Source of the DNA: Methanosarcinales archaeon
GTDB lineage: Archaea > Halobacteriota > Methanosarcinia > Methanosarcinales > Methanocomedenaceae
Length of the DNA: 6,235 nt
Direction of reading: 5' to 3'
NCBI GenBank assembly: GCA_030614485.1
Contig: JAUWTY010000071.1
Location: 1-6,235, forward strand
The notes under the pieces were generated by a model, which saw only the letters and a list, made by a program, of their open reading frames with translations, did no database searches and was not told where the DNA came from. The first letter of the stretch is position 1, and the number at the start of each line of letters is the position of its first letter. Shown piece by piece: positions 1 through 5,820 of this stretch. Position numbers and translations under genes: made by a program.

Positions 1-984
1 CTCATTTTTTTCGATTGTCATCGTATATTCTGACACCACTACTGGTTTTACGCTCTGAATTGCTCCTGAAGCCAGTAGTGTAATACCATAAGTCGAAGGT
101 CTAGTGAAATTGATGGCAGGGATGATTACGCTACCCTTTCCTGCAGTGAGCGATGTTACTATTGTATATAATTCGTTTAGGTCCTTGTCCAACAGTATTA
201 CCTTAGTAGAATTTTCACTTGGCAAATTAATACTAACATTAACATCTTGTCCTATTAAATAAGAACCTACATTATCCACATCAACGAAATAGGTCGTGTT
301 TGACGCTGCACTATGATACGATACAGTGGTCAGGGGAATATTCACGGAATTGTTAAAAGTAATTGAATCGTTCAACACAGCACTTGCTGCTGCCATCGGC
401 CCTACGGTTATGTTGCTTGAATTTACAGGGTCCTGCAAAACTGCATATACTGGGACACTGGTATTATTGACTATGTTCCAAACAAACCTGTAAGCCTGCA
501 GAGTATTATTTTGGTACCTGTCCATGGGAATAATCAAAGACGCGTTCGGGAAAAAGTGTTCTTGTGTCATGAATTTCTGGACAGTGATGGTACGTTCACC
601 ATGTGTTGAAGTAAATGAGACATTATTTACTTCCACATTTACTGACGTTCCCCTGGCTGCAAATACCTGGCTTAAGGTTTCACCCATAACATCAGTATAA
701 TTAAAAAAATATTCCCGCAGCAGAGTCTCGTTGGTAATGTTATTATCCGTACCGTATTGTACGGTTATCTGTCCAGCATATTCTATTTCTGAAATAGCCA
801 GGGTCCTGAATTCCTTTACATCCTGTTTTGATACATCAAGTCCTGAAGTGGGAAGATTGGCAGTAAGTATGAGGTTATTTAGCAATATCATGAAAGTAAG
901 GGTCCCCAGCATAATCATAAATCCAGACAGCAGTATTAACTGTGCATTTTGTCTGTCGGGTTCTTTTGTGCCGGATTCCTTCAT
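1..984 (-). CDS. Pilin-like/DUF7261-like membrane-anchored surface protein, C-terminus cut by window edge
   Basis: I translated this reading frame by hand from 984 down to 1: 328 codons without a stop, so the protein continues beyond the window. Residues 1-13 are short and polar, and about 14-40 form one hydrophobic helix beginning NAQLILLSGFMIML. The rest is a polar, beta-rich body. The helix and the following NLPTSGLDVSKQDVKEFR stretch resemble the haloarchaeal DUF7261 family as I recall it; that family has no established function. Sixteen N-X-S/T sequons lie between residues 82 and 292 and none lies in the first 80, as expected for an exported, N-glycosylated body on a cytoplasmic or membrane N-terminus. 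It is the last visible gene of the leftward operon, six bases after the stop of 991-1566. The start is uncertain: ATG at 984-982 is used here, but TTG at 990-988 has the better ribosome-binding-site spacing. Surface location is inferred; the exact role is unknown. Confidence 0.8.
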   Translation of the reverse strand, partial: MKESGTKEPDRQNAQLILLSGFMIMLGTLTFMILLNNLILTANLPTSGLDVSKQDVKEFRTLAISEIEYAGQITVQYGTDNNITNETLLREYFFNYTDVMGETLSQVFAARGTSVNVEVNNVSFTSTHGERTITVQKFMTQEHFFPNASLIIPMDRYQNNTLQAYRFVWNIVNNTSVPVYAVLQDPVNSSNITVGPMAAASAVLNDSITFNNSVNIPLTTVSYHSAASNTTYFVDVDNVGSYLIGQDVNVSINLPSENSTKVILLDKDLNELYTIVTSLTAGKGSVIIPAINFTRPSTYGITLLASGAIQSVKPVVVSEYTMTIEKNE

Positions 985-990
985 TTTCAA

Positions 991-1566
991 TCACATCCTC
1001 CAAAGTGTAAGTCTAAGGTCCAGAATATTATAAAAATCAGTGTTGCTGGAAATGTCTGGAATAATGGATGCCTGGATATTATCCTCGTCATGAATAACTA
1101 CTTTTTTGCTTACAAAGATTGCATTGTCGGAAGGGCGACCGTTCCAGAATATTCGTTTATTGTTCCATTTATTATTGTTGTCTAAATAAGAAACTTCAAA
1201 ATTGTAGGCTGTCCCGTCTGCTAATAATATCACATCAAATGTGTCACTAAGGTCACGAACTGTTAAAGGATAGATTGAAGACTGCCCATTAAACTCTACA
1301 CCAGTCCAGTCGATAACCGCCTGTTTAAGTGGTGAATATGTATCACCATCGGGCACATAATTCAGCACTATCAGCAGATCATTACCCCTGGTTTCTATCT
1401 GCGATTCCACCTGCTGGTGAGATGATGACGAAGTTAGTGGTGTAAGCGGTGATGCCTGAACAATGAATGAGATAAGAAATATCATCATGATAGCTGAAGC
1501 TGCTCCCTCAAGTGTATACATCTGCCCGTGAGAGTTGTTCATCATACAAGATTTTCTGCAATTCAT
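991..1566 (-). CDS. DUF7288-like pilin-type membrane protein
   Basis: A 191-residue protein with a short N-terminus containing Cys3 and Cys7, then HGQMYTLEGAASAIMMIF at 13-30 and a single hydrophobic helix ending near residue 36. The next segment, SPLTPLTSSSSHQQVESQ (39-56), together with the GQ-YTLEG motif, matches the pattern I know from haloarchaeal DUF7288 proteins, which have no assigned function. The GQ resembles an archaeal prepilin cleavage site, but the acidic residue (Glu20) falls at +6 rather than the usual +5, so processing is uncertain. The body (60-191) is soluble-looking, with aromatic and Asp/Asn-rich stretches. The ATG abuts the TAG stop of the upstream gene with no gap. GAGGGTG at 1579-1573 lies six bases ahead of it, which supports this start over the ATG pair at codons 8 and 9. 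It is probably translationally coupled to its neighbours. Confidence 0.82.
   Translation of the reverse strand: MNCRKSCMMNNSHGQMYTLEGAASAIMMIFLISFIVQASPLTPLTSSSSHQQVESQIETRGNDLLIVLNYVPDGDTYSPLKQAVIDWTGVEFNGQSSIYPLTVRDLSDTFDVILLADGTAYNFEVSYLDNNNKWNNKRIFWNGRPSDNAIFVSKKVVIHDEDNIQASIIPDISSNTDFYNILDLRLTLWRM
997..1001 (-). promoter_or_regulatory. Ribosome binding site GGAGG for the 1-984 gene
   Basis: A perfect GGAGG on the minus strand lies inside the last codons of the upstream gene. It is 12 bases from the ATG at 984 but only 6 bases from an in-frame TTG at 990-988. The normal archaeal spacing of roughly 5-8 bases favours the TTG, which would add two residues to the protein. Confidence 0.6.
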
Positions 1567-2121
1567 CTACCACACCCTCACATATAACATTGCAATACTT
1601 TCGTCCTGGTCTACATACACCACACGTATAGTCTGGGCAATATTGGTACTTTGTGGGATTTTGGGGCCGTTATTTAGCACAACCTCACCAGTTCCATCCA
1701 TGTATAATGAACCGTCAGGATTGTAAAGTGACATGTTTATGTAATAAAGCATATCACCGTTAGCCAGACCGATATCATTTTGCATGTCCCTGTAACTGGT
1801 CGTGTTATTCATAGCATTGTGAAAATACTGTGCTCTGCTCATGGATATCATGTTAGTTCCGGATTGACTGCTAGCAATACCCTTGGTGCTCTCGACCATA
1901 GTCTTGGTAACTCTATCCGATACTGACTTAATCTCATCCGAATTTGTCTGGAACGGGACAAACATATTGGTAAGTGTCTGGAAAAGGAAAATGAACGCCA
2001 ACATGAATATGACAACGCCAGCAATAAAATCCAGACTTATCTGTCCATGGGTATCGCAAAAAGGAAAAAACTGATATTTCTTAGTACAGTTCGATCTTAG
2101 TCTTGATGTCGTTTTATTCAT
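1567..2121 (-). CDS. DUF7287-like protein with class III prepilin-type signal
   Basis: A 184-residue protein. Residues 1-26 form a long basic leader with two Cys (12 and 22). GQISLDF then spans 26-32, followed by a hydrophobic helix to about residue 54. Gln at +1 and Asp at +5 after Gly26 fit the archaeal class III (EppA/PibD-type) prepilin cleavage pattern, with Asp replacing the usual Glu. FVPFQTNSDEIKSVSDRV after the helix resembles haloarchaeal DUF7287 proteins, a family without known function. The remainder is an extracytoplasmic-looking domain rich in Asn, Ser and Tyr. No other in-frame ATG, GTG or TTG exists in the leader, and a TAG lies seven codons upstream, so the ATG at 2121 is the only good start even though no clear ribosome binding site precedes it. 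It lies 21 bases after the zinc-ribbon gene and directly abuts 991-1566. The pilin-like class is well supported; the function is unknown. Confidence 0.83.
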   Translation of the reverse strand: MNKTTSRLRSNCTKKYQFFPFCDTHGQISLDFIAGVVIFMLAFIFLFQTLTNMFVPFQTNSDEIKSVSDRVTKTMVESTKGIASSQSGTNMISMSRAQYFHNAMNNTTSYRDMQNDIGLANGDMLYYINMSLYNPDGSLYMDGTGEVVLNNGPKIPQSTNIAQTIRVVYVDQDESIAMLYVRVW

Positions 2122-2142
2122 AACAATTAATTCGGATAGCTA

Positions 2143-2274
2143 TCAAATTCTATAAGTGTCTTCACTTCCACACTGGGAGCATACAATCGGTATGAAGTTG
2201 GGGTCGGCCTGGAACTCGAATTCACAGACATTGCACTTGAAAAATACCATTGATTGATCTACATAATCATCCAT
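2143..2274 (-). CDS. 43-residue zinc-ribbon microprotein
   Basis: A short reading frame that I translated by hand. It starts at ATG 2274-2272 and stops at TGA 2145-2143. It contains two CxxC knuckles, CNVC at residues 14-17 and CSQCGSE at 32-38, separated by 14 residues: the layout of a small zinc-ribbon (rubredoxin-like fold group) metal-binding module that fills nearly the whole protein. A strong GAGGTGAT lies three bases before the ATG, and a TATA box lies about 40 bases upstream, so it is probably the first gene of the leftward pilin-like operon, 21 bases ahead of the next start. Such modules can bind nucleic acid or partner proteins. A regulatory or chaperone role for this one would be guesswork. 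There is no membrane segment, so it is expected in the cytoplasm. Confidence 0.85.
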   Translation of the reverse strand: MDDYVDQSMVFFKCNVCEFEFQADPNFIPIVCSQCGSEDTYRI

Positions 2275-2277
2275 ATT

Positions 2278-2285
2278 ATCACCTC
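2278..2285 (-). promoter_or_regulatory. Ribosome binding site GAGGTGAT for the zinc-ribbon gene
   Basis: GAGGTGAT on the minus strand is a near-complete complement of the archaeal 16S rRNA 3' end and sits three bases ahead of the ATG at 2274. It is the main reason for accepting this very short gene as real. Confidence 0.8.
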
Positions 2286-2310
2286 AATAATCGTACGAAA
2301 CATGTATCCT

Positions 2311-2317
2311 TATATAC
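2311..2317 (-). promoter_or_regulatory. TATA box of the leftward pilin-like operon
   Basis: Read on the minus strand this is GTATATA within GAAGTATATAAGG, close to the archaeal TATA consensus, with a purine-rich stretch upstream that could serve as the BRE. A start about 26 bases downstream would be near 2288, giving a leader of about 14 bases that includes the GAGGTGAT ribosome binding site. Predicted from pattern and spacing only. Confidence 0.6.
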
Positions 2318-2328
2318 TTCATATGGTG

Positions 2329-2340
2329 TTTTATATAAAA
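2329..2340 (+). promoter_or_regulatory. TATA box of the minD operon (12-base palindrome)
   Basis: TTTTATATAAAA is a perfect palindrome containing the archaeal TATA consensus TTTATATA. Its centre is 25-26 bases ahead of the ATG at 2360, so transcription should begin at or within a few bases of that ATG. This implies a leaderless minD message, in line with the lack of a clear ribosome binding site there. Confidence 0.65.
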
Positions 2341-2359
2341 AGAGTTTCCCTCAAATCTG

Positions 2360-3169
2360 ATGAGCATAATGACATCTGAAACATGCCTTGTATTATCTGG
2401 AAAAGGTGGTGTTGGTAAAACCACGATTCTTTCAAATGTCGCGACTTCCATAGCTATGATGGGAAAAAAAACTGCAATAATAGATGCAGATTTAGCAATG
2501 GCTAACCTGGGACTGGCTTTTGGCCTTCAGGATATGCCAATCACATTACATGAAGTATTAGCAGGTAAGGCATCAATCAGTGAGGCAATATATGATGGAC
2601 CAGGAGGCTTAAAAGTACTTCTCTGTGGAGATACCATTGCAGGATTCCAGGACGCAGACCCTGCAGGTCTTGTTGAAGTAATAGACTACTTTAAGTCCAG
2701 GACCGAATTTATTTTTATTGATGCTCCAGTCGGGGTAAATGAAGATATATTCCTGATGCTTCCATATGTTGATTATGTTATTCTGGTTGTTACTCCTGAT
2801 ATGCTATCAATGGCAGATGCCCTTAAGATGAAGATTATTGCAGAGTCATTTGGATGCAGGATCAAAGGTATAGTATTGAACCGCGTTGAAACAATGGATT
2901 TCGATGAAATTATGACAGAAGTTAAGAATACGTTGAAATTGGATATATTATCTGTCATACCTAATGACTTGAAAATAAGAGAAGCTGCCATGAAAATGGT
3001 CCCTCTTGTAACATATATTCCTGAATCTCCTGCATCCATTGCAATGACTAAGCTTGCAGCAAATATTGCAAGGGTAGAATATAAGCCGACGATTAAGGAA
3101 GTAGGATGGTTCCAAAGGCTGATTGGAAAATATAGGGTCAAAGGAATTGAAAATTATGGACCGAACTGA
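2360..3169 (+). CDS. minD: MinD/ParA-family ATPase (archaeal MinD homologue)
   Basis: A 269-residue deviant Walker P-loop ATPase. The Walker A motif GKGGVGKTT lies at 14-22, with the signature Lys15 and catalytic Lys20. IDADLAMANLG (41-51) is the switch I/Walker A' region, FIFIDAP (118-123) is Walker B, and LNR at 173-175 is the base-recognition element. MinD proteins dimerise with ATP, bind membrane, and place cell-division, chemosensory or motility machinery; archaeal versions act without a clear MinE. The C-terminal EVGWFQRLIGKYR (247-259) looks amphipathic, like a MinD membrane-targeting sequence. Start: ATG at 2360 fits a leaderless transcript from the TATA box at 2329-2340; an ATG three codons in (2369) is the alternative. 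It is divergent from the pilin-like operon, and its 3' end overlaps rpiA. The family is clear; the cargo is unknown, and other members of the ParA/MinD superfamily cannot be excluded. Confidence 0.92.
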   Translation: MSIMTSETCLVLSGKGGVGKTTILSNVATSIAMMGKKTAIIDADLAMANLGLAFGLQDMPITLHEVLAGKASISEAIYDGPGGLKVLLCGDTIAGFQDADPAGLVEVIDYFKSRTEFIFIDAPVGVNEDIFLMLPYVDYVILVVTPDMLSMADALKMKIIAESFGCRIKGIVLNRVETMDFDEIMTEVKNTLKLDILSVIPNDLKIREAAMKMVPLVTYIPESPASIAMTKLAANIARVEYKPTIKEVGWFQRLIGKYRVKGIENYGPN

Positions 3170-3854
3170 ACAAATAAATACTGATGAGAAAAAGTTAGTC
3201 GGAGATTCTGCCGCTGCATTGGTTGATAACGGGATGGTAGTAGGCTTAGGTACCGGTTCAACCACTGCTTTTGCCATAGAAGCATTAGGGCGTAGGATCG
3301 ATGATGGATTAGATATAAAAGGTATTCCCACTTCGTACCAATCCCGGATGCTGGCTATTGAATGGGGAATTCCACTTACATCCCTTGACCAGGATCCGGT
3401 ACTGGACATTGCTATTGACGGCGCTGACCAGGTGGATGCGAACCTGTTTGTCATAAAGGGCGGCGGTGCTGCCCATACCAATGAGAAGGTTGTCGCCCGG
3501 TCTGCCAGACGGTTCGTGGTGCTGGTGGATGAGAAAAAGATAGTTGATACATTAATTCATCCTGTACCGCTGGAAGTTATGCCAGAGGCGCTGGAACTTG
3601 TCAAGCGGCAGGTCATGGAACTGGGAGGTAATCCCCAATTACGCATGGCTGTGCGAAAGGACGGACCTGTTATTACGGATAACGGGAATCTTTGTGTGGA
3701 TGCCGATTTTGGCGAAATACCTGAGCCTGGGAAATTGGCACTGCAACTGTCAGCATGTACCGGTATAATAGAACATGGTATATTTGATAATGCCAATGAG
3801 GTATATGTGGGTATGCGCGATGGTACTGTCAAGATATTGAAGTGTAATCGTTGA
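3156..3854 (+). CDS. rpiA: Ribose-5-phosphate isomerase A
   Basis: A 232-residue cytoplasmic enzyme that interconverts ribose 5-phosphate and ribulose 5-phosphate. In archaea lacking the oxidative pentose phosphate route it connects sugar metabolism to ribose for nucleotides. The family hallmarks are in order: GLGTGSTT phosphate-binding loop at 30-37, DGAD at 88-91, KGGGAAHTNEK at 101-111 and VDEKK at 124-128. By comparison with E. coli RpiA (Asp81, Asp84, Lys94, Glu103), the catalytic residues are Asp88, Asp91, Lys101 and Glu110, all present. The length is normal for the family. I chose ATG 3156 rather than the in-frame TTG at 3123, because the TTG would add 11 residues lying fully inside minD. 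A weak AAGGA lies upstream. The gene overlaps the end of minD by 14 bases, so co-transcription and translational coupling are likely. Confidence 0.96.
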   Translation: MDRTEQINTDEKKLVGDSAAALVDNGMVVGLGTGSTTAFAIEALGRRIDDGLDIKGIPTSYQSRMLAIEWGIPLTSLDQDPVLDIAIDGADQVDANLFVIKGGGAAHTNEKVVARSARRFVVLVDEKKIVDTLIHPVPLEVMPEALELVKRQVMELGGNPQLRMAVRKDGPVITDNGNLCVDADFGEIPEPGKLALQLSACTGIIEHGIFDNANEVYVGMRDGTVKILKCNR

Positions 3855-3866
3855 AACCTTCTGGTT

Positions 3867-3870
3867 GGTG
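3867..3870 (+). promoter_or_regulatory. GGTG ribosome binding site for the DUF2115 gene
   Basis: GGTG lies six bases before the ATG at 3877. It decides the start in favour of that ATG over the in-frame TTG (3865) and GTG (3868), which overlap the site itself. Confidence 0.6.
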
Positions 3871-3876
3871 TCAATA

Positions 3877-4425
3877 ATGGCGGAAAATTTGTTTAAGAAA
3901 CTGAAAAACTTCCATGAATTACATGAATCAGTCCACGACAGTCAGACGCTCATATCTATACTTAAAAAAGAACTTGATAGTTACACTGTTTTTGACCTGA
4001 TGAAAATTCAGGCACAACTTGAGAAAGAAAGCAAACATCTTCCTCCCGGGTATAAGGAAATGTTCAAGGAAAAGATGGGAGAACAACTATTTGGGAATTA
4101 TAAGGCGATTATTTCAGGTAACACTTACCATAACCAAAAACTGGATATCGAATTATACACAGAGTTTCTTAAAAACTTCCAGAGCAAACTGAACGACCAG
4201 TCCGATGAGCACTTCCTGGATATGACCATGCTGTACTACATGTGCGCACTGTACAATATTTTTGTTACACTTACTCCGCCGCACCCTGAAGGTACACCAT
4301 TTCCGGGTGGTTATTTTGTTGAAAAAAAAGGTGAGGATTATTACTGCCCTGTCAGGGATAAGCAGGAAGATAACAGTGAAGCTTTATGTAAATTCTGCGT
4401 TGCTAAACAGGCGGACATGGAATAA
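3877..4425 (+). CDS. DUF2115 / UPF0305 family protein
   Basis: A 182-residue soluble protein with no signal peptide or membrane segment. The N-terminal two thirds are helical and charged (about 1-110). The C-terminal part carries the features I associate with DUF2115 (UPF0305), a family found mainly in methanogenic archaea with no established function: HPEGTPFPGG at 136-145, YYCPVRDKQ at 155-163 and CKFCVAKQ at 171-178. Cys157, Cys171 and Cys174, perhaps with His136, could form a metal site; that is inference. The ATG start is supported by GGTG six bases upstream. It follows rpiA after 22 bases and is probably the last gene of the minD-rpiA operon. The stop codon lies inside an inverted repeat, and gdhA downstream has its own promoter. 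Whether it has any link to pentose metabolism is unknown. Confidence 0.85.
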   Translation: MAENLFKKLKNFHELHESVHDSQTLISILKKELDSYTVFDLMKIQAQLEKESKHLPPGYKEMFKEKMGEQLFGNYKAIISGNTYHNQKLDIELYTEFLKNFQSKLNDQSDEHFLDMTMLYYMCALYNIFVTLTPPHPEGTPFPGGYFVEKKGEDYYCPVRDKQEDNSEALCKFCVAKQADME

Positions 4426-4445
4426 TTACCGGGGTCCAATTATTC
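4420..4445 (+). terminator. Inverted repeat at the end of the DUF2115 gene, possible 3'-end hairpin
   Basis: GAATAATT (4420-4427) and AATTATTC (4438-4445) are perfect 8-base complements around a 10-base loop, ACCGGGGTCC. The stem is A+T-rich, overlaps the TAA stop and has no T-run behind it, so it may protect or process the mRNA 3' end rather than terminate. It could also be chance in A+T-rich sequence. Confidence 0.3.
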
Positions 4446-4454
4446 AAAAGAGTA

Positions 4455-4464
4455 TTTATATTAA
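4455..4464 (+). promoter_or_regulatory. TATA box of gdhA
   Basis: TTTATATTAA fits the archaeal TATA consensus. About 26 bases downstream of its centre lies 4485, which would give a leader of roughly 20 bases containing the ribosome binding site. This suggests gdhA is transcribed separately from the preceding operon. Confidence 0.55.
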
Positions 4465-4491
4465 TCAGTTCTAATTTTATTGATAATAAAT

Positions 4492-4499
4492 GGAGTGAT
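4492..4499 (+). promoter_or_regulatory. Ribosome binding site GGAGTGAT for gdhA
   Basis: GGAGTGAT differs by one base from the ideal GGAGGTGAT and lies four bases ahead of ATG 4504. It fixes that start over the in-frame TTG at 4480, which lies upstream of the site near the predicted transcript start. Confidence 0.75.
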
Positions 4500-4503
4500 T
4501 CCT

Positions 4504-5757
4504 ATGAGTGGAGACAATAAAAATCCGTACGATAATATTTGCAGCCAGTTAGAAATATGCACAACCCAACTGGGAATGGACCCAGGAATACATGAAATCC
4601 TGACTCATTCTAAGTTGATACATACTGTGTCTCTTCCTCTTACGATGGATAACGGGGAGATCAAAGTCTTTACAGGATACCGTGTCCAGCATAATGATGC
4701 CAGAGGCCCGTATAAAGGAGGTATAAGGTATCACTATGAAGTATCGATGGACGAAGTCAAGGCACTGGCTATGGCCATGACATGGAAATGTGCTGTTATC
4801 GACATTCCATACGGCGGCGCCAAGGGTGGTATTGTCTGCAACACCAAGGAGATGTCCATTGGTGAAAAGGAACACCTTACCAGGCGCTATACTACTGCAA
4901 TTTCCCAGTTCATTGGCCCTTACCGCGATGTACCTGCGCCTGATATGTATACCGATGCCCAGACCATGGCATGGATCATGGATACGTACAGTGTCATGCA
5001 GGGATATTCAGTGCCTGAAGTGGTGACCGGAAAGCCCATTGAACTTGGTGGAAGTGAAGGACGAACTGAAGCTACGGGCAGGGGAACTGCTATTTGTCTC
5101 AGGGAATGCGCCCGGAGCCTGGACATGCCATTAAAGGATGCAACTGTTGTGGTACAGGGATTTGGCAATGTGGGTGTACATGCTGCTATGACATTATCCA
5201 GTATGGGGTGCCGGATAATTGGACTGAGCGATTCCCGTGGCGGTATATTTAACCCTGAAGGACTTGACCCCAGCAAGGTATTGGCCCATAAGATAGAGAC
5301 CGGGTCGGTCCTGGGATACCCGGGAAGTGAAGAGTTGACCAATGAAGAGACTCTGGAACTTGAATGCGACTTTTTAGTCCCTGCAGCCCTTGGACATCAG
5401 ATACATGAAAAGAATGCAGGGAACATAAAGGCCAGAGTTATTGTTGAAGGTGCTAACGGTCCCACTACAACTGAAGCTGATGAGATACTGAGCAAGAATG
5501 GGGTGTTCCTGGTGCCTGATATCCTGGCAAATTCCGGTGGTGTAATGGTAAGTTACCTTGAGTGGGTCCAGAATATCAACCGTCAGCACTGGAGTCTGAC
5601 TGAGGTCAATCAACAGCTTGAATCCAAACTTGTAACAGCATACAAGAATGTATGGGATATGAAGGAAAAAATGGGTGTGAATATGAGGGATGCTGCTCTG
5701 GGTATTGGTGTAAGCAGAGTGGCTAATGCGATTCAGCAGTTAGGACTTTTCCCTTAA
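4504..5757 (+). CDS. gdhA: Glutamate dehydrogenase (Glu/Leu/Phe/Val dehydrogenase family)
   Basis: A 417-residue cytoplasmic enzyme, normal length for the small hexameric family, catalysing reversible oxidative deamination of glutamate to 2-oxoglutarate and ammonia with NAD(P). The substrate domain has GPYKGGIRY (69-77), MTWK (92-95) and IPYGGAKGGI (101-110) with the catalytic Lys107. PAPDMYTDAQTMAW (144-157) supplies the catalytic Asp147. The Rossmann domain has GFGNVG at 219-224, with LSDSRGGIFNPEG (241-253) at the end of the second strand. EGANGPTT (315-322) and ANSGGVMVSYLEWVQN (342-357) complete the family signature. I cannot settle NAD versus NADP preference by reading. It could in principle act on leucine or valine, but the overall pattern favours glutamate. 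The gene has its own TATA box and strong ribosome binding site. It joins nitrogen assimilation to central carbon metabolism and has no obvious functional tie to its neighbours. Confidence 0.95.
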   Translation: MSGDNKNPYDNICSQLEICTTQLGMDPGIHEILTHSKLIHTVSLPLTMDNGEIKVFTGYRVQHNDARGPYKGGIRYHYEVSMDEVKALAMAMTWKCAVIDIPYGGAKGGIVCNTKEMSIGEKEHLTRRYTTAISQFIGPYRDVPAPDMYTDAQTMAWIMDTYSVMQGYSVPEVVTGKPIELGGSEGRTEATGRGTAICLRECARSLDMPLKDATVVVQGFGNVGVHAAMTLSSMGCRIIGLSDSRGGIFNPEGLDPSKVLAHKIETGSVLGYPGSEELTNEETLELECDFLVPAALGHQIHEKNAGNIKARVIVEGANGPTTTEADEILSKNGVFLVPDILANSGGVMVSYLEWVQNINRQHWSLTEVNQQLESKLVTAYKNVWDMKEKMGVNMRDAALGIGVSRVANAIQQLGLFP

Positions 5758-5820
5758 TTTATACATTACATTTTACAAAGGCATTAAAGCAAAATATTTT
5801 CAACATTAAAAATCCAGATA

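Noticed and set aside
751..765. Inverted repeat ACCGTA-TTG-TACGGT
   Set aside because: It lies within a clear coding region, is only six base pairs and is not at a gene boundary; probably chance.
731..1033. Plus-strand 100-codon open frame opposite the pilin-like genes
   Set aside because: It lies antisense to two better-supported genes, has no ribosome binding site and shows no recognisable domain; it is a shadow frame.
2135..2144. Palindrome GATAGCTATC at the end of the zinc-ribbon gene
   Set aside because: Ten bases only, overlapping the stop codon, with no T-run and no second copy in the window; too weak to call an operator or terminator.
3123..3155. Upstream TTG extension of rpiA by 11 residues
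   Set aside because: The extra residues lie wholly inside minD, do not look like RpiA sequence and lack a ribosome binding site; ATG 3156 gives a normal family length.
2948..3481. Minus-strand 177-codon open frame across the minD-rpiA junction
   Set aside because: It is antisense to clear minD and rpiA coding sequence with intact motifs, and its translation resembles no family; it is a shadow frame.
4920..5342. Minus-strand 140-codon open frame inside gdhA
   Set aside because: It is antisense to gdhA, which carries all catalytic motifs, and shows no start signal of its own.
5791..5800. AAAATATTTT palindrome after gdhA as a terminator or operator
   Set aside because: It is a pure A+T palindrome in a region of about 22% G+C, where such words are expected by chance; no stable hairpin or following T-run.
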